From Cryptosporangium phraense (GTDB lineage Bacteria > Actinomycetota > Actinomycetes > Mycobacteriales > Cryptosporangiaceae), in the NCBI RefSeq assembly GCF_006912135.1, contig NZ_VIRS01000011.1:170693-234692 (forward strand): a stretch of DNA of 64,000 bases, given 5' to 3'. The translations under genes and the position numbers were made by a program. The notes beneath the pieces are model-generated. The model made no database searches. It worked only from the letters and a program-made list of their open reading frames with translations, and was not told the DNA's origin. Shown one piece after another: positions 53,270-61,432 of the stretch (positions are counted from its first letter, which is position 1; every line of letters begins with the position of its first letter).

Positions 53270-56200
53270 CGGGAATCGAGGCACGGGCCTCCGTGGAGGC
53301 GGCCGTCCGCCGAGAGCTTTTCGGGCCGTTGCCGGGGGAGGAGCCCGCCGGAAAGCCGCTGGACTGCTCGAGCGGCTCGGTCCGCTTCGACACGGCCGAG
53401 GAGGCTTGGTCGCAGTTCCACGATGCGACCACACTGCAGGAGGTGCTGACCCAGTCAGATCCGCTACGGCGGTACGGCATCGGGGTGCTGTACAGCGGCG
53501 CATCGGTGGCGGTCGGCAGCGGCGGGGAGGACGCGCTGCTGGTCAACGTCAGCAGCCAGGGAGAAGATCTACCGGCACCGCCTCCCGAAAACAAGGCGCC
53601 TGCGAGTGGGTACGACCAAGCCGACTCGGACGACTTCGACCTGACCGACGCCAATGAGTTCAAGCCGTCGGCGATGGCGATCTCGTTCAAGTGCCGGGTA
53701 CCAGCCGACGGGTACTTGACAGTGACGGTTCGCGGTGCGAGCTACGGCAAGATCAGCGCCCAACTGCCCGCCGGGAAGCCCCGGGAGTGGTGGCTGCGCA
53801 GGCCGTTCGAGCTATCCGGGTCAGTTGCGGGGGAGACGCTCCTGACCAAAATCGGCAGGCTGGCCACCGTCGCGACCGCGCCGGTCGTCGAGGGCGAGCC
53901 GGCCGCGGAGCTGACCAGATTGGGAGTCGAGCCGACTACCAAGGTGTTCAGCCGTCCGGTGCCTGGTGACTCCGACCCGGACGTGCGGCTGGTCACCGTG
54001 GTGGTGCTTAACCAGGCGGCCGGTTCCGGTCCGGCCAGCGCGCTGTTCCAGATGGGCTTCACCGTCACCCCGGCCGGCGGGCTGACGATCGAGCCATACC
54101 CCGAGGCCGAGCAGGCCGAGCGCGACGAGGAGGAGCAGTCGATCGACTTGCTCTACCGCAATAAGCGTACGTACGCGATCGGACACGGTTGCGCAGCCGA
54201 GTGGCGCCACGGCGAGCAGCAGACTGCGACGTTCGTCCAGGCCGAGCCGATGCCGGCCTACGAGGTCGTAAGCCTGACCCCTGATGTCTACGTCGCCGAC
54301 GCCTCCGGCGTCCGGACCCGCGTAACGGTCAGCATGAAGGCGCTGGCCGACGGCGATCCGGACGGCGATGTCCAGGTCGAGACGGTCCTGCGCCTGTATG
54401 ACGAGTGGATCGCGCGGCAGGAGGACGCGGTGCCCGATCTCCCTGAGAGGTTCCACGACGCGGCCAACCGGCATCTGGCCGGGTGCCGCAAGGCGCTTGA
54501 CCGGATGCGGGCCGGCTGGGAGCTGGTGGGTGAGAGCCCGATCGCCGCGCGGGCGTTCCGGCTGGCCAACCACGCAATGCTGTTCCAGCAGATCCGGTCA
54601 AGGCTGCCGCTGCGCGAGGTGAACGCCGGAAAGGACGGGATCAGCCGTCCCACCACACCGCACCCGGAGGTGGAGCCGGTGCCGGGTGCGAACACCTGGC
54701 GGCCGTTTCAGATTGCATTCATTCTGGCCAGCCTGCCGGAGCTAGTCGAACCCCGGCGCGCGGAACGCTCTTTGGTGGACCTGATCTTCTTCCCGACCGG
54801 TGGCGGTAAGACCGAGGCGTACCTGGGGGCCTCGGCGATCAGCTTGATTGCTCGTCGGCTCCGTGACCGCGACGACGCCGGCACCGATACGCTGATGCGT
54901 TACACGCTGCGGCTGCTGACCGCCCAGCAGTTCCTACGGGCCGCGTCGCTGGTCTGCGTGCTGGAAGACCTCCGGTCGAAGAACGCCGAGGAACTGGGCG
55001 CGGAGCCATTCGGTATCGGGATCTGGCTGGGTAGCAGTTCCACGCCGAACACCTGGCAACAGGCAGTCGAAGCGCTGAAGCAGCTGCGGCGCGACGCCCA
55101 GCAGCAGAACCGCTTCCTGCTGCTGCGCTGCCCCTGGTGCGGCATGCAGATGGGCACCAAGCCGAAGGGCAAGAGCGGGCAGGACGTCTTCGGCTACGAG
55201 CAGGTCGGTTCGCGCGTGATCTTCCGCTGCGTTGACAACTCGTGCCGATACGCGGGGAAGAAGGGAATGCCGGTCCACGTCGTCGACGAGGACATTTACG
55301 ACACCCGACCGTCGATCGTCATCGGCACCGTCGACAAGTTCGCGATGATGGCCTGGCGTCCGGATGCTCGGCGGCTGTTCGGCCTGGGTGAAGACGGCGA
55401 CCGCGACGTGTCGCCGCCGAGCCTGATCATCCAGGACGAGCTGCACCTGATCTCGGGGCCGCTGGGCTCGATGGCCGGCCTGTACGAGCCGGTCATCGAC
55501 GATCTCTGCACCGACCGGCGGGGGACCGCGCCGGTGCCGGCCAAGATCATTGCGGCCACGGCGACGATCCGCCGGTTCGAGGATCAGATTCGCGGATTGT
55601 TCGGCCGGGAATCGGTGGCGCTGTTCCCGCCCCACGGGCTGGAGGAGGGTCACTCATTCTTCGCCGAACCGGCCACCAGCGAGGACGGCGCGCCCGAGCC
55701 AGGCCGCCGATACCTCGGCATCATGTCGCCGTCGCTCGGCTCACTGCAGACCGTCCAGGTGCGGGTCGCGGCGGCGACGCTGCAGGCGGCCGAAAACCTG
55801 CCGGAGGCCGACAGAGACGGCTACTGGACCAACTTGAACTTCCTGAATAGCCTGCGCGAGCTCGGTAACACGGTCTCGCTGCTCGAGTCCGACGTCCCCG
55901 ACTACCTCACCGGGCTACGGCGGCGGGACAATCGGGAGACCATGCGCTGGCCGCGCATCACGATGGAGCTGACGTCCCGGCGACGCAGCGACGAGATCCC
56001 GAAGGCGATCGAGCAGCTCCAGCTGGAGCACGACCAGCCGGGCTGCGTCGACATCTGCTTGGCGTCGAACATCATCGAAGTCGGCATCGACATCGATCGG
56101 CTCGGCCTGATGACGATCGTCGGTCAGCCCAAGACCACCGCGCAGTACATCCAGGTCAGCGGTCGCGTCGGTCGTAAGCCGGACAAGAGCCCCGGGCTCG

Positions 56201-56736
56201 TCCTGACGATCTACGGCGCGGCAAAGCCGCGCGACCGCAGCCACTACGAACGGTTCCGCACCTACCACCAGCAGCTTTATGCGCAGGTGGAGCCGACATC
56301 GGTCACGCCGTTCGCTGCGCCGGTCCTCGACCGGGCCTTGCACGCTGCAGCGGTGGCGCACATCAGGCAGGTCTCGCCCCATACAAAGCCGGAACCGTTC
56401 CCACGCGCGGAGTACGAGGACGCGATCGCACTGCTGCGGCGCCGGGCCGAGATCGCTGATCCGGATGAGCTGCCGACGCTGGACCGTGTCGCGGCCGAGC
56501 GGGCCCGGCAATGGGGTGCTTGGGAGCGCACCATGTGGGACGCCAACGCGTTCGGCAGCGACAGCGACCCGAGACAGGGCCTGATGCGGTACGCCGGGAC
56601 GCTGCCGGTCAACGACCCGAAAGGCATGATCTGGGATGTCCCGACGAGCATGCGGAACGTCGACGCCGAGTGCCGACTGAAGGTCTCGACGGCGTACGCG
56701 CTGGACGACGCCAAGCCGACGGAGGAGGGCCAGTGA
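53266..56736 (+). CDS. drmA: DISARM helicase DrmA
   Basis: A 1156-residue SF2 helicase of the DISARM anti-phage system. ATG 53266 overlaps the previous stop. A ~490-residue N-terminal domain precedes Walker A FFPTGGGKTEAYLG near residue 509. A zinc-like CPWCGMQM...CVDNSC insertion lies near 622-650. The DEAH-type box appears as QDELHLISGP near 723. The C-terminal motifs LASNIIEVGIDIDRLGLM and QVSGRVGRKPD lie near 930-970, and SHYERFRTYHQQLYAQVEPTS is characteristic of DrmA. DrmA forms the DNA-binding core with DrmB and is autoinhibited until it meets unmodified DNA with 5' single-stranded ends. Confidence 0.92.
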   Translation: MTGIEARASVEAAVRRELFGPLPGEEPAGKPLDCSSGSVRFDTAEEAWSQFHDATTLQEVLTQSDPLRRYGIGVLYSGASVAVGSGGEDALLVNVSSQGEDLPAPPPENKAPASGYDQADSDDFDLTDANEFKPSAMAISFKCRVPADGYLTVTVRGASYGKISAQLPAGKPREWWLRRPFELSGSVAGETLLTKIGRLATVATAPVVEGEPAAELTRLGVEPTTKVFSRPVPGDSDPDVRLVTVVVLNQAAGSGPASALFQMGFTVTPAGGLTIEPYPEAEQAERDEEEQSIDLLYRNKRTYAIGHGCAAEWRHGEQQTATFVQAEPMPAYEVVSLTPDVYVADASGVRTRVTVSMKALADGDPDGDVQVETVLRLYDEWIARQEDAVPDLPERFHDAANRHLAGCRKALDRMRAGWELVGESPIAARAFRLANHAMLFQQIRSRLPLREVNAGKDGISRPTTPHPEVEPVPGANTWRPFQIAFILASLPELVEPRRAERSLVDLIFFPTGGGKTEAYLGASAISLIARRLRDRDDAGTDTLMRYTLRLLTAQQFLRAASLVCVLEDLRSKNAEELGAEPFGIGIWLGSSSTPNTWQQAVEALKQLRRDAQQQNRFLLLRCPWCGMQMGTKPKGKSGQDVFGYEQVGSRVIFRCVDNSCRYAGKKGMPVHVVDEDIYDTRPSIVIGTVDKFAMMAWRPDARRLFGLGEDGDRDVSPPSLIIQDELHLISGPLGSMAGLYEPVIDDLCTDRRGTAPVPAKIIAATATIRRFEDQIRGLFGRESVALFPPHGLEEGHSFFAEPATSEDGAPEPGRRYLGIMSPSLGSLQTVQVRVAAATLQAAENLPEADRDGYWTNLNFLNSLRELGNTVSLLESDVPDYLTGLRRRDNRETMRWPRITMELTSRRRSDEIPKAIEQLQLEHDQPGCVDICLASNIIEVGIDIDRLGLMTIVGQPKTTAQYIQVSGRVGRKPDKSPGLVLTIYGAAKPRDRSHYERFRTYHQQLYAQVEPTSVTPFAAPVLDRALHAAAVAHIRQVSPHTKPEPFPRAEYEDAIALLRRRAEIADPDELPTLDRVAAERARQWGAWERTMWDANAFGSDSDPRQGLMRYAGTLPVNDPKGMIWDVPTSMRNVDAECRLKVSTAYALDDAKPTEEGQ

Positions 56737-58664
56737 GTACCGGCAACATGCGACGAGCGCAGCTCGTCACGCCGTTCGGCGTCGGCGCGATGAGCGTGCT
56801 CGTTGACGGCACCTCGGTAATCACCGCCGGGCTCGATCACTGGTACGACGTCGACAACCCGGACACCCTCAAGATCGACGAGTACCAGGCGCATGATTGG
56901 CGGCTAGAGGCCCGGCTCAAGGTCGCGGAGTTCCGGCTGCCGCCGGACTACCGCTACAAGGGTGCGGGCAACGACCCACGGAACGTGGGGCTGACCGTGC
57001 CGGTGCTGCGGTTTCCGCGTTGGTCGTTCTGCATGTATTGCAAGCGGCTGGAGAAGAGTCCGCTGACCCTGCAGACGCGCATGTTCTGTCCGGACCCGAG
57101 CCACACCAGCAAGGGGAAGAAGGGGCCGCGGATGGCGCAGGTGCCGTTCGTCGCGATCTGCGCGCGCGGACACCTGGACGACTTCCCGTTCAACGAGTGG
57201 GTGCACCGATCGCACACCCCATCGTGCAGCGGCCAGCTGTACCTCACCTCGCGTGGCGGCGGCGGCCTGGAAGGGCAGATCGTCGAGTGCCGCAAGTGCA
57301 ACAAGGAGCGCTCGCTCCGGGGAATCACCGAGGGCGGCCGCGGCGACGGGAGCAGCGGGGAGCGGACGGTGCTGACCGACCAGCTGGTGTCCCGCGACGA
57401 GCCGTACAACTGTCCAGGGTCGCGGCCCTGGCTCGGGCAGGGCGCGGCGCCTGGCACGTGCGGCGAGCCGATCCGCGGCGCTCTGCGGGCGGCCGGGAAC
57501 GTCTATTTCCCGAAGGTTGAGTCCTCGATCTACCTGCCCAGGAAAGAGGGGGCGGTCAGTGCCGAGGTCCATGCCCTCCTGAAGCAGCCCGCGGTCGAGG
57601 TAGCAATGAAGTTCGTCCACCGATTCGTCGGGGCGCAGGCAACGGCGGACATGCTGCGGGAGAACCTGGAGAGCGCGCTAGCGGCCGAGCTGGTCACGCC
57701 GCTGAGCCACGAAGATCTGCTGGCCGGCTACCGCGACCGTTTCGGCATCGGGGAGGACCAGCCGGAGGCCGAGGAAGAAGGCGAAACCGAACTGCTGACC
57801 GGCAGCGACGAGTGGCGCTACCCCGAGTTCCAGCACATCCGGGAGAAGCCGAAGGACGCCCTGCTGTCCGCGTCTGACCCGGGGCTGGACTCGGCGCTCA
57901 CGAGCCATCTCGGCCGGGTTCGCTCGGTCGACGTGCTTCGGGAGACGCGGGCGCTTCGGGGCTTCACCCGTGTCCGCGACGACGCGCTGCGGCTTTCGGC
58001 CGGCAAGCAAATGCTGCGGCGGAAGTCGCTGGTGCCGGCCCAGGACTGGCTCCCGGCCTACGTTGTCAAGGGCGAGGGCATCTTCTTCGAGCTCGACGCA
58101 GAGCGGCTCGCGGCTTGGGAGAAGCGGGCCGAGATCCAGCATCGCGCGACGATGATTACCGACCGATACGGCGAGGTGGCGGCCAGCCGCGGTCTGCAGA
58201 AGCGCGTCCTGATCCCGCGTTTCGTCTTGCTGCACACGCTCGCGCACCTCGTGATCAACGAGTTGGTGTTCGCCTGCGGCTACAGCTCGGCCTCGCTGCG
58301 CGAGCGGTTGTACGTGTCGGACGCACCGGGCCGGGAGATGGCCGGGCTGCTGATCTACACGGCAGCCGGCGACTCGGAGGGCACGATGGGTGGGCTGGTC
58401 CGGATGGCCCGTCCGGGCAACTTGCGCTCAGTGTTCTCGTCTGCACTCGGTGATGCCCAGTGGTGCTCGACCGACCCAGTCTGCATGGACGCAGGCGAGA
58501 AGGGCCAGGGCCCGCAGTCATGCAACTTGGCGGCCTGCCATGGATGCGCGTTGCTGCCGGAAACCAGCTGCGAGGAGTTCAATCGCTTCCTCGATCGCGG
58601 ACTGGTAGTGGGCACCTTCGCCGATCGCTCGATCGGATTTTTCTCGGATGCGTCCTTCAGCTAA
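56733..58664 (+). CDS. drmB: DISARM protein DrmB (DUF1998)
   Basis: A 643-residue DUF1998 protein, partner of DrmA. GTG 56733 overlaps the drmA stop (GTGA). It starts with the DrmB hallmark RRAQLVTPFGVGAMSVLVDG and ITAGLDHWYD. Cysteine clusters at CMYCKRLEKSPLTLQTRMFC, PSCSGQLYL / CRKCNKE, and the C-terminal WCSTDPVCMD, CNLAACHGCALLPETSC suggest several structural zinc sites. HTLAHLVINELVFACGYSSAS is the DUF1998 core. In known DISARM loci drmC (PLD nuclease) usually follows; here the frame ends directly at transposase debris. Confidence 0.92.
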   Translation: MSTGNMRRAQLVTPFGVGAMSVLVDGTSVITAGLDHWYDVDNPDTLKIDEYQAHDWRLEARLKVAEFRLPPDYRYKGAGNDPRNVGLTVPVLRFPRWSFCMYCKRLEKSPLTLQTRMFCPDPSHTSKGKKGPRMAQVPFVAICARGHLDDFPFNEWVHRSHTPSCSGQLYLTSRGGGGLEGQIVECRKCNKERSLRGITEGGRGDGSSGERTVLTDQLVSRDEPYNCPGSRPWLGQGAAPGTCGEPIRGALRAAGNVYFPKVESSIYLPRKEGAVSAEVHALLKQPAVEVAMKFVHRFVGAQATADMLRENLESALAAELVTPLSHEDLLAGYRDRFGIGEDQPEAEEEGETELLTGSDEWRYPEFQHIREKPKDALLSASDPGLDSALTSHLGRVRSVDVLRETRALRGFTRVRDDALRLSAGKQMLRRKSLVPAQDWLPAYVVKGEGIFFELDAERLAAWEKRAEIQHRATMITDRYGEVAASRGLQKRVLIPRFVLLHTLAHLVINELVFACGYSSASLRERLYVSDAPGREMAGLLIYTAAGDSEGTMGGLVRMARPGNLRSVFSSALGDAQWCSTDPVCMDAGEKGQGPQSCNLAACHGCALLPETSCEEFNRFLDRGLVVGTFADRSIGFFSDASFS

Positions 58665-58810
58665 TGCTCAATGAGCTGATTTAGGTTGGCCTGGATGAGG
58701 ACTGGACGGCGTTGGTAAGCGGTCGTCCTGTCTGGGCTGGCGCAGATGTTACGGAGGATCTTCCAGCTCTTGAGTTCGGCGTTGGTCCGCTCGCAGGGTC
58801 CTCGGGGGCG
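58661..58810 (-). pseudogene. IS5-family transposase C-terminal remnant
   Basis: About 45 codons on the minus strand read ERTNAELKSWKILRNIC and then a frayed RRPVLIQANLNQLIEH, the usual end of IS5/IS1182-like DDE transposases (ERTNAQLKSWKILRKLR). The catalytic part is missing. It abuts the drmB stop codon. Confidence 0.7.
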
Positions 58811-58904
58811 GGGCGTGAGCGGTGTTGGCGCTTTTCTGGGAGCTGAGATTCCCGCTCTCGCGGAGGGTTCTGTGCGTGGGCAGATAACCGCGGGACGGGA
58901 ACCA

Positions 58905-59260
58905 TCAGTGGCGACACCGCGGAAGTACCCTGTCCGGTTGTATCGGGAGGCCGATCCGAAGCTCAGACCAGTGCGACATCGATCTTGTCCTTGGCGCACT
59001 CGAGTACGCCGTCCAGATCCGCCGTTCCAGCCCCAGAGACGACCCACCACCGCAACCACCGATTGAAACCGGGAACTACAGGTCGTTTCGGTTAGCCAGA
59101 CGCTGGCTGGTCTGGGTATTACCGCATCGATGGGAACCATCGGGGACTCGTTCGGCAACGCGCTGATGGCGGACTTCTTCTCCACGCTCAGGCCGAACTG
59201 GTCTATCGGACCGCCTTCGCGCCCACCTACAGGCCGAGATTGCTTGGTTTACCTTGTGTT
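58905..59260 (+). pseudogene. Decayed IS3-family transposase fragments
   Basis: Near 58917, PRKYPVRLYREADPK matches the OrfA start of IS3 elements. Near 59120, ITASMGTIGDSFGNALMADFF matches the OrfB stretch SMGxxGDSxDNAxAESFF; the second acidic residue and the following LVYRTAF continue only after frame changes. No ends or target duplications are visible. The 635-bp gap 58665-59300 holds nothing else recognisable. Confidence 0.7.
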
Positions 59261-59300
59261 GATGACCGGTACAACACCCCAGCCTACCCCCAAGCGTGTT

Positions 59301-60182
59301 TCATACGTCGGCCTCTCTAGCGTCCTGTCGTTTCCGGGCTTTCCGCTCGCGTTCGTATCGCGTCACGTGGGCCTGCGGGCCCTCCGTCGGCCATGCTGGT
59401 GCATCTCCGGTCAGCTCGTAGGTGACGTGCGTGATGCCCGCTGGATCCTTTGCGCGCCGGGATTCGATTGGCCACCCGAGCACATATCGAAGTTCGCGGA
59501 GTCGTTTCAGTGGATCACCCTTATGGGTCTCCTGCGCCACGAGAGAGATCATCGACACGGGGCACGGTCGACCGATCTCATGAAAGGCTTTGAGCACTTC
59601 TCCGATCCTTGTCCAAGGATCGTCTCCCTCCATTGCGATCCGGATGAGAGGGCCAATTTCGTCGAAGCTTGAGAAGAAGGCCTTCTTGCCGTGATTATGC
59701 TCCGTGCAAAGCGGTTCCAGATTGCTGAGGACGGTTTCGCCACCCCACTCCCTCGGCCTGATGTGGTCGATCTGCAGCTTAACGCCGTCGGCTGGACCCC
59801 GACCGCACATGGCACACCATCGACCCTTAAGTGTATAAACCTCGGCCTGAAGCCTTGCGGAGATGGGCGCGGTGTCGACGGCGTCCTCTCTGCGGCTTAC
59901 TAGTTTGTAGACCCAAGTGCCCGTCTGGGGCTGTTTGAACCGATCAACGACAAAGGCGGGGTACACCTCGCGTAGTCGTCGGCCAGTGTTGCTGTTCGTC
60001 TTGCCAAAGACGCCTTGGGATTGCTCCACCCATTTGGCCATCGGCTGCGGGTCGTCGCGGTTCTCCCACAGCCAGCGGTAGGCCTCCCTCGCCTCCGTGC
60101 CCTTGATGGCAGCCCTCACTTCATCGCTGTCGGGGTGAGGGAGATCGGGCGGTCCGTCGGGGGTGCTCGCGTCAGGGCTCAC
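59301..60182 (-). CDS. HNH endonuclease
   Basis: A 293-residue protein. GTG 60182 has GAGGAG nine bases upstream; upstream in-frame sequence to 60527 runs through a strong palindrome and does not look coding. The N-terminal half is a helical, probably DNA-binding region (REAYRWLWENRDDPQPMAKW, GRRLREVYPAFVVDRF). The HNH nuclease has CAMCGRGPADG, the catalytic QIDHIRPREWGG and SNLEPLCTEHNHGKKAFF, with CxxC...C zinc ligands partly present. It is divergent from the NaeI-like enzyme and probably a restriction or accessory endonuclease of the same defence cluster. Confidence 0.88.
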   Translation of the reverse strand: MSPDASTPDGPPDLPHPDSDEVRAAIKGTEAREAYRWLWENRDDPQPMAKWVEQSQGVFGKTNSNTGRRLREVYPAFVVDRFKQPQTGTWVYKLVSRREDAVDTAPISARLQAEVYTLKGRWCAMCGRGPADGVKLQIDHIRPREWGGETVLSNLEPLCTEHNHGKKAFFSSFDEIGPLIRIAMEGDDPWTRIGEVLKAFHEIGRPCPVSMISLVAQETHKGDPLKRLRELRYVLGWPIESRRAKDPAGITHVTYELTGDAPAWPTEGPQAHVTRYERERKARKRQDAREADV

Positions 60183-60286
60183 GTCGGAACTCTCCTCGAC
60201 ATTCGGACCGCCGCTAGCCCAGCGGCATGGCTGAACAGAGTATGCGGCATAGGTTCTCACTGCCGCAAACTGCATAGATACTGCAC

Positions 60287-60320
60287 GTTGCCGCCGGACA
60301 TCCGTATGTCCGGCGGCAAC
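60287..60320. promoter_or_regulatory. 15-bp perfect inverted repeat between nuclease genes
   Basis: gttgccgccggacat (60287-60301) and atgtccggcggcaac (60306-60320) are perfect complements around a CCGT loop. It lies in the 251-bp divergent gap between the HNH and NaeI-like genes, with no T-run, so an operator or a control-protein-type box is as likely as a terminator. Confidence 0.65.
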
Positions 60321-60433
60321 GGGACCAGGATTGGAGACGATACCCCCTGACTGCACCACCCGGCCAAGGTGAGTAGGGCTGCGGCTTGCCGGTTGGCACC
60401 GAGGCTCGTCGGGGGTGGGCTCATACTGAGTCG

Positions 60434-61369
60434 GTGATCGAACAGCCGGTTCTCTTCGACGGAGATGAAGACCGAGATGTGGAGCAGGTCGCCGCGGAGC
60501 TCGTGCGGCTAGACCCGCATGGGTCAAGGTGGGCAGCCGTCATCCGGCACACGTACGACATGGTTTACAACGGTCAGGAGACCGGTCGCTATCGTTGGGA
60601 CCAGCTCATGAAGACCGAGAAGACCCATTTCGGCACGTTGTTTGAAATCAACGGCCAGCGTGAGTTCCAGTTCGAAGGCGGCGTCACCACCGATTATCGA
60701 ATAGCCAACCATCAGGTTGATGCCAAGTGGAGTCAGTCGATGGGTGGGTGGATGCTCCCTCCTGAGGTTTTCGGCGAAATCGCATTGGTCGCCACGGGCA
60801 GTGACGAAGAGGCTCGTTGGTCGCTGGGACTCGTCAGGGTCCGAGAGGAATACCGTCGCGAGGGCGCTAATCGAGATAAAAAGAGTTCGCTGAACAGGCG
60901 GGGACGTAGCGCTATCCGCTGGTTGTGGCGGGGTGCGCAGTTGCGGCCCAATGTTCTGCTACAGCTACCGATGGACGTGGTATATCACGTCTTCGACAGC
61001 GAGAGCGGCACTGAGCGGACGCATCGGCTCTTCCGCGCCGCCGAAGGGCGAATCGTTCATCGGAATTCCGTTGCGACGGTCAGTCGGCAACTCGATCATC
61101 AGAAGCGCGTCCGATACAACGGTGGATCCAGATCCAAACTGAAGGCCGAGGGAATCATCATCCTCAGCGGGACGTACCATTCGCACATAGCTGCACAGCT
61201 CGGGGTGCCGATTCCCCGACCGGACGAGTACGTCTCGGTGCGGGTCGTTCCTTCGGAGGACGAGATCGGCCCAGTAATGGATGGCGTGCGATGGCGCCGA
61301 GCACATCCTGGCGAAGTAGTGGCTTGTGCGGCCCCTCTGATCCCTGAGCGAGGGCTGCGCGAGAGCTGA
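60434..61369 (+). CDS. NaeI-like type IIE restriction endonuclease
   Basis: A 311-residue homologue of NaeI (317 residues, cuts GCC^GGC after binding two sites). GTG 60434 aligns the start (IEQPVLF) with that of NaeI. The Endo domain contains TEKTHFGTLFEIN, TTDYRI and HQVDAKWS. Catalytic residues Glu71, Asp87, Asp96 and Lys98 correspond to NaeI Glu70, Asp86, Asp95 and Lys97. The C-terminal Topo (CAP-like) domain includes RTHRLFRAAEGRIVHR, RVRYNGGSRSKLKAEGIIIL. The ligase-like position Leu43 of NaeI is Val44 here. The cognate methylase is the convergent gene 63 bp away. Confidence 0.93.
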   Translation: MIEQPVLFDGDEDRDVEQVAAELVRLDPHGSRWAAVIRHTYDMVYNGQETGRYRWDQLMKTEKTHFGTLFEINGQREFQFEGGVTTDYRIANHQVDAKWSQSMGGWMLPPEVFGEIALVATGSDEEARWSLGLVRVREEYRREGANRDKKSSLNRRGRSAIRWLWRGAQLRPNVLLQLPMDVVYHVFDSESGTERTHRLFRAAEGRIVHRNSVATVSRQLDHQKRVRYNGGSRSKLKAEGIIILSGTYHSHIAAQLGVPIPRPDEYVSVRVVPSEDEIGPVMDGVRWRRAHPGEVVACAAPLIPERGLRES

Positions 61370-61432
61370 CTGCCCCGGCGCCATGCTTGGTTGCCGCGGG
61401 CCGAACGAGCCGACCTGCCGGTAGGAAGGCGG

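Noticed and set aside
60183..60527. N-terminal extension of the HNH protein to 60527
   Set aside because: The extension would pass through a perfect 34-bp palindrome and lacks a binding site, while GTG 60182 has GAGGAG at proper spacing.
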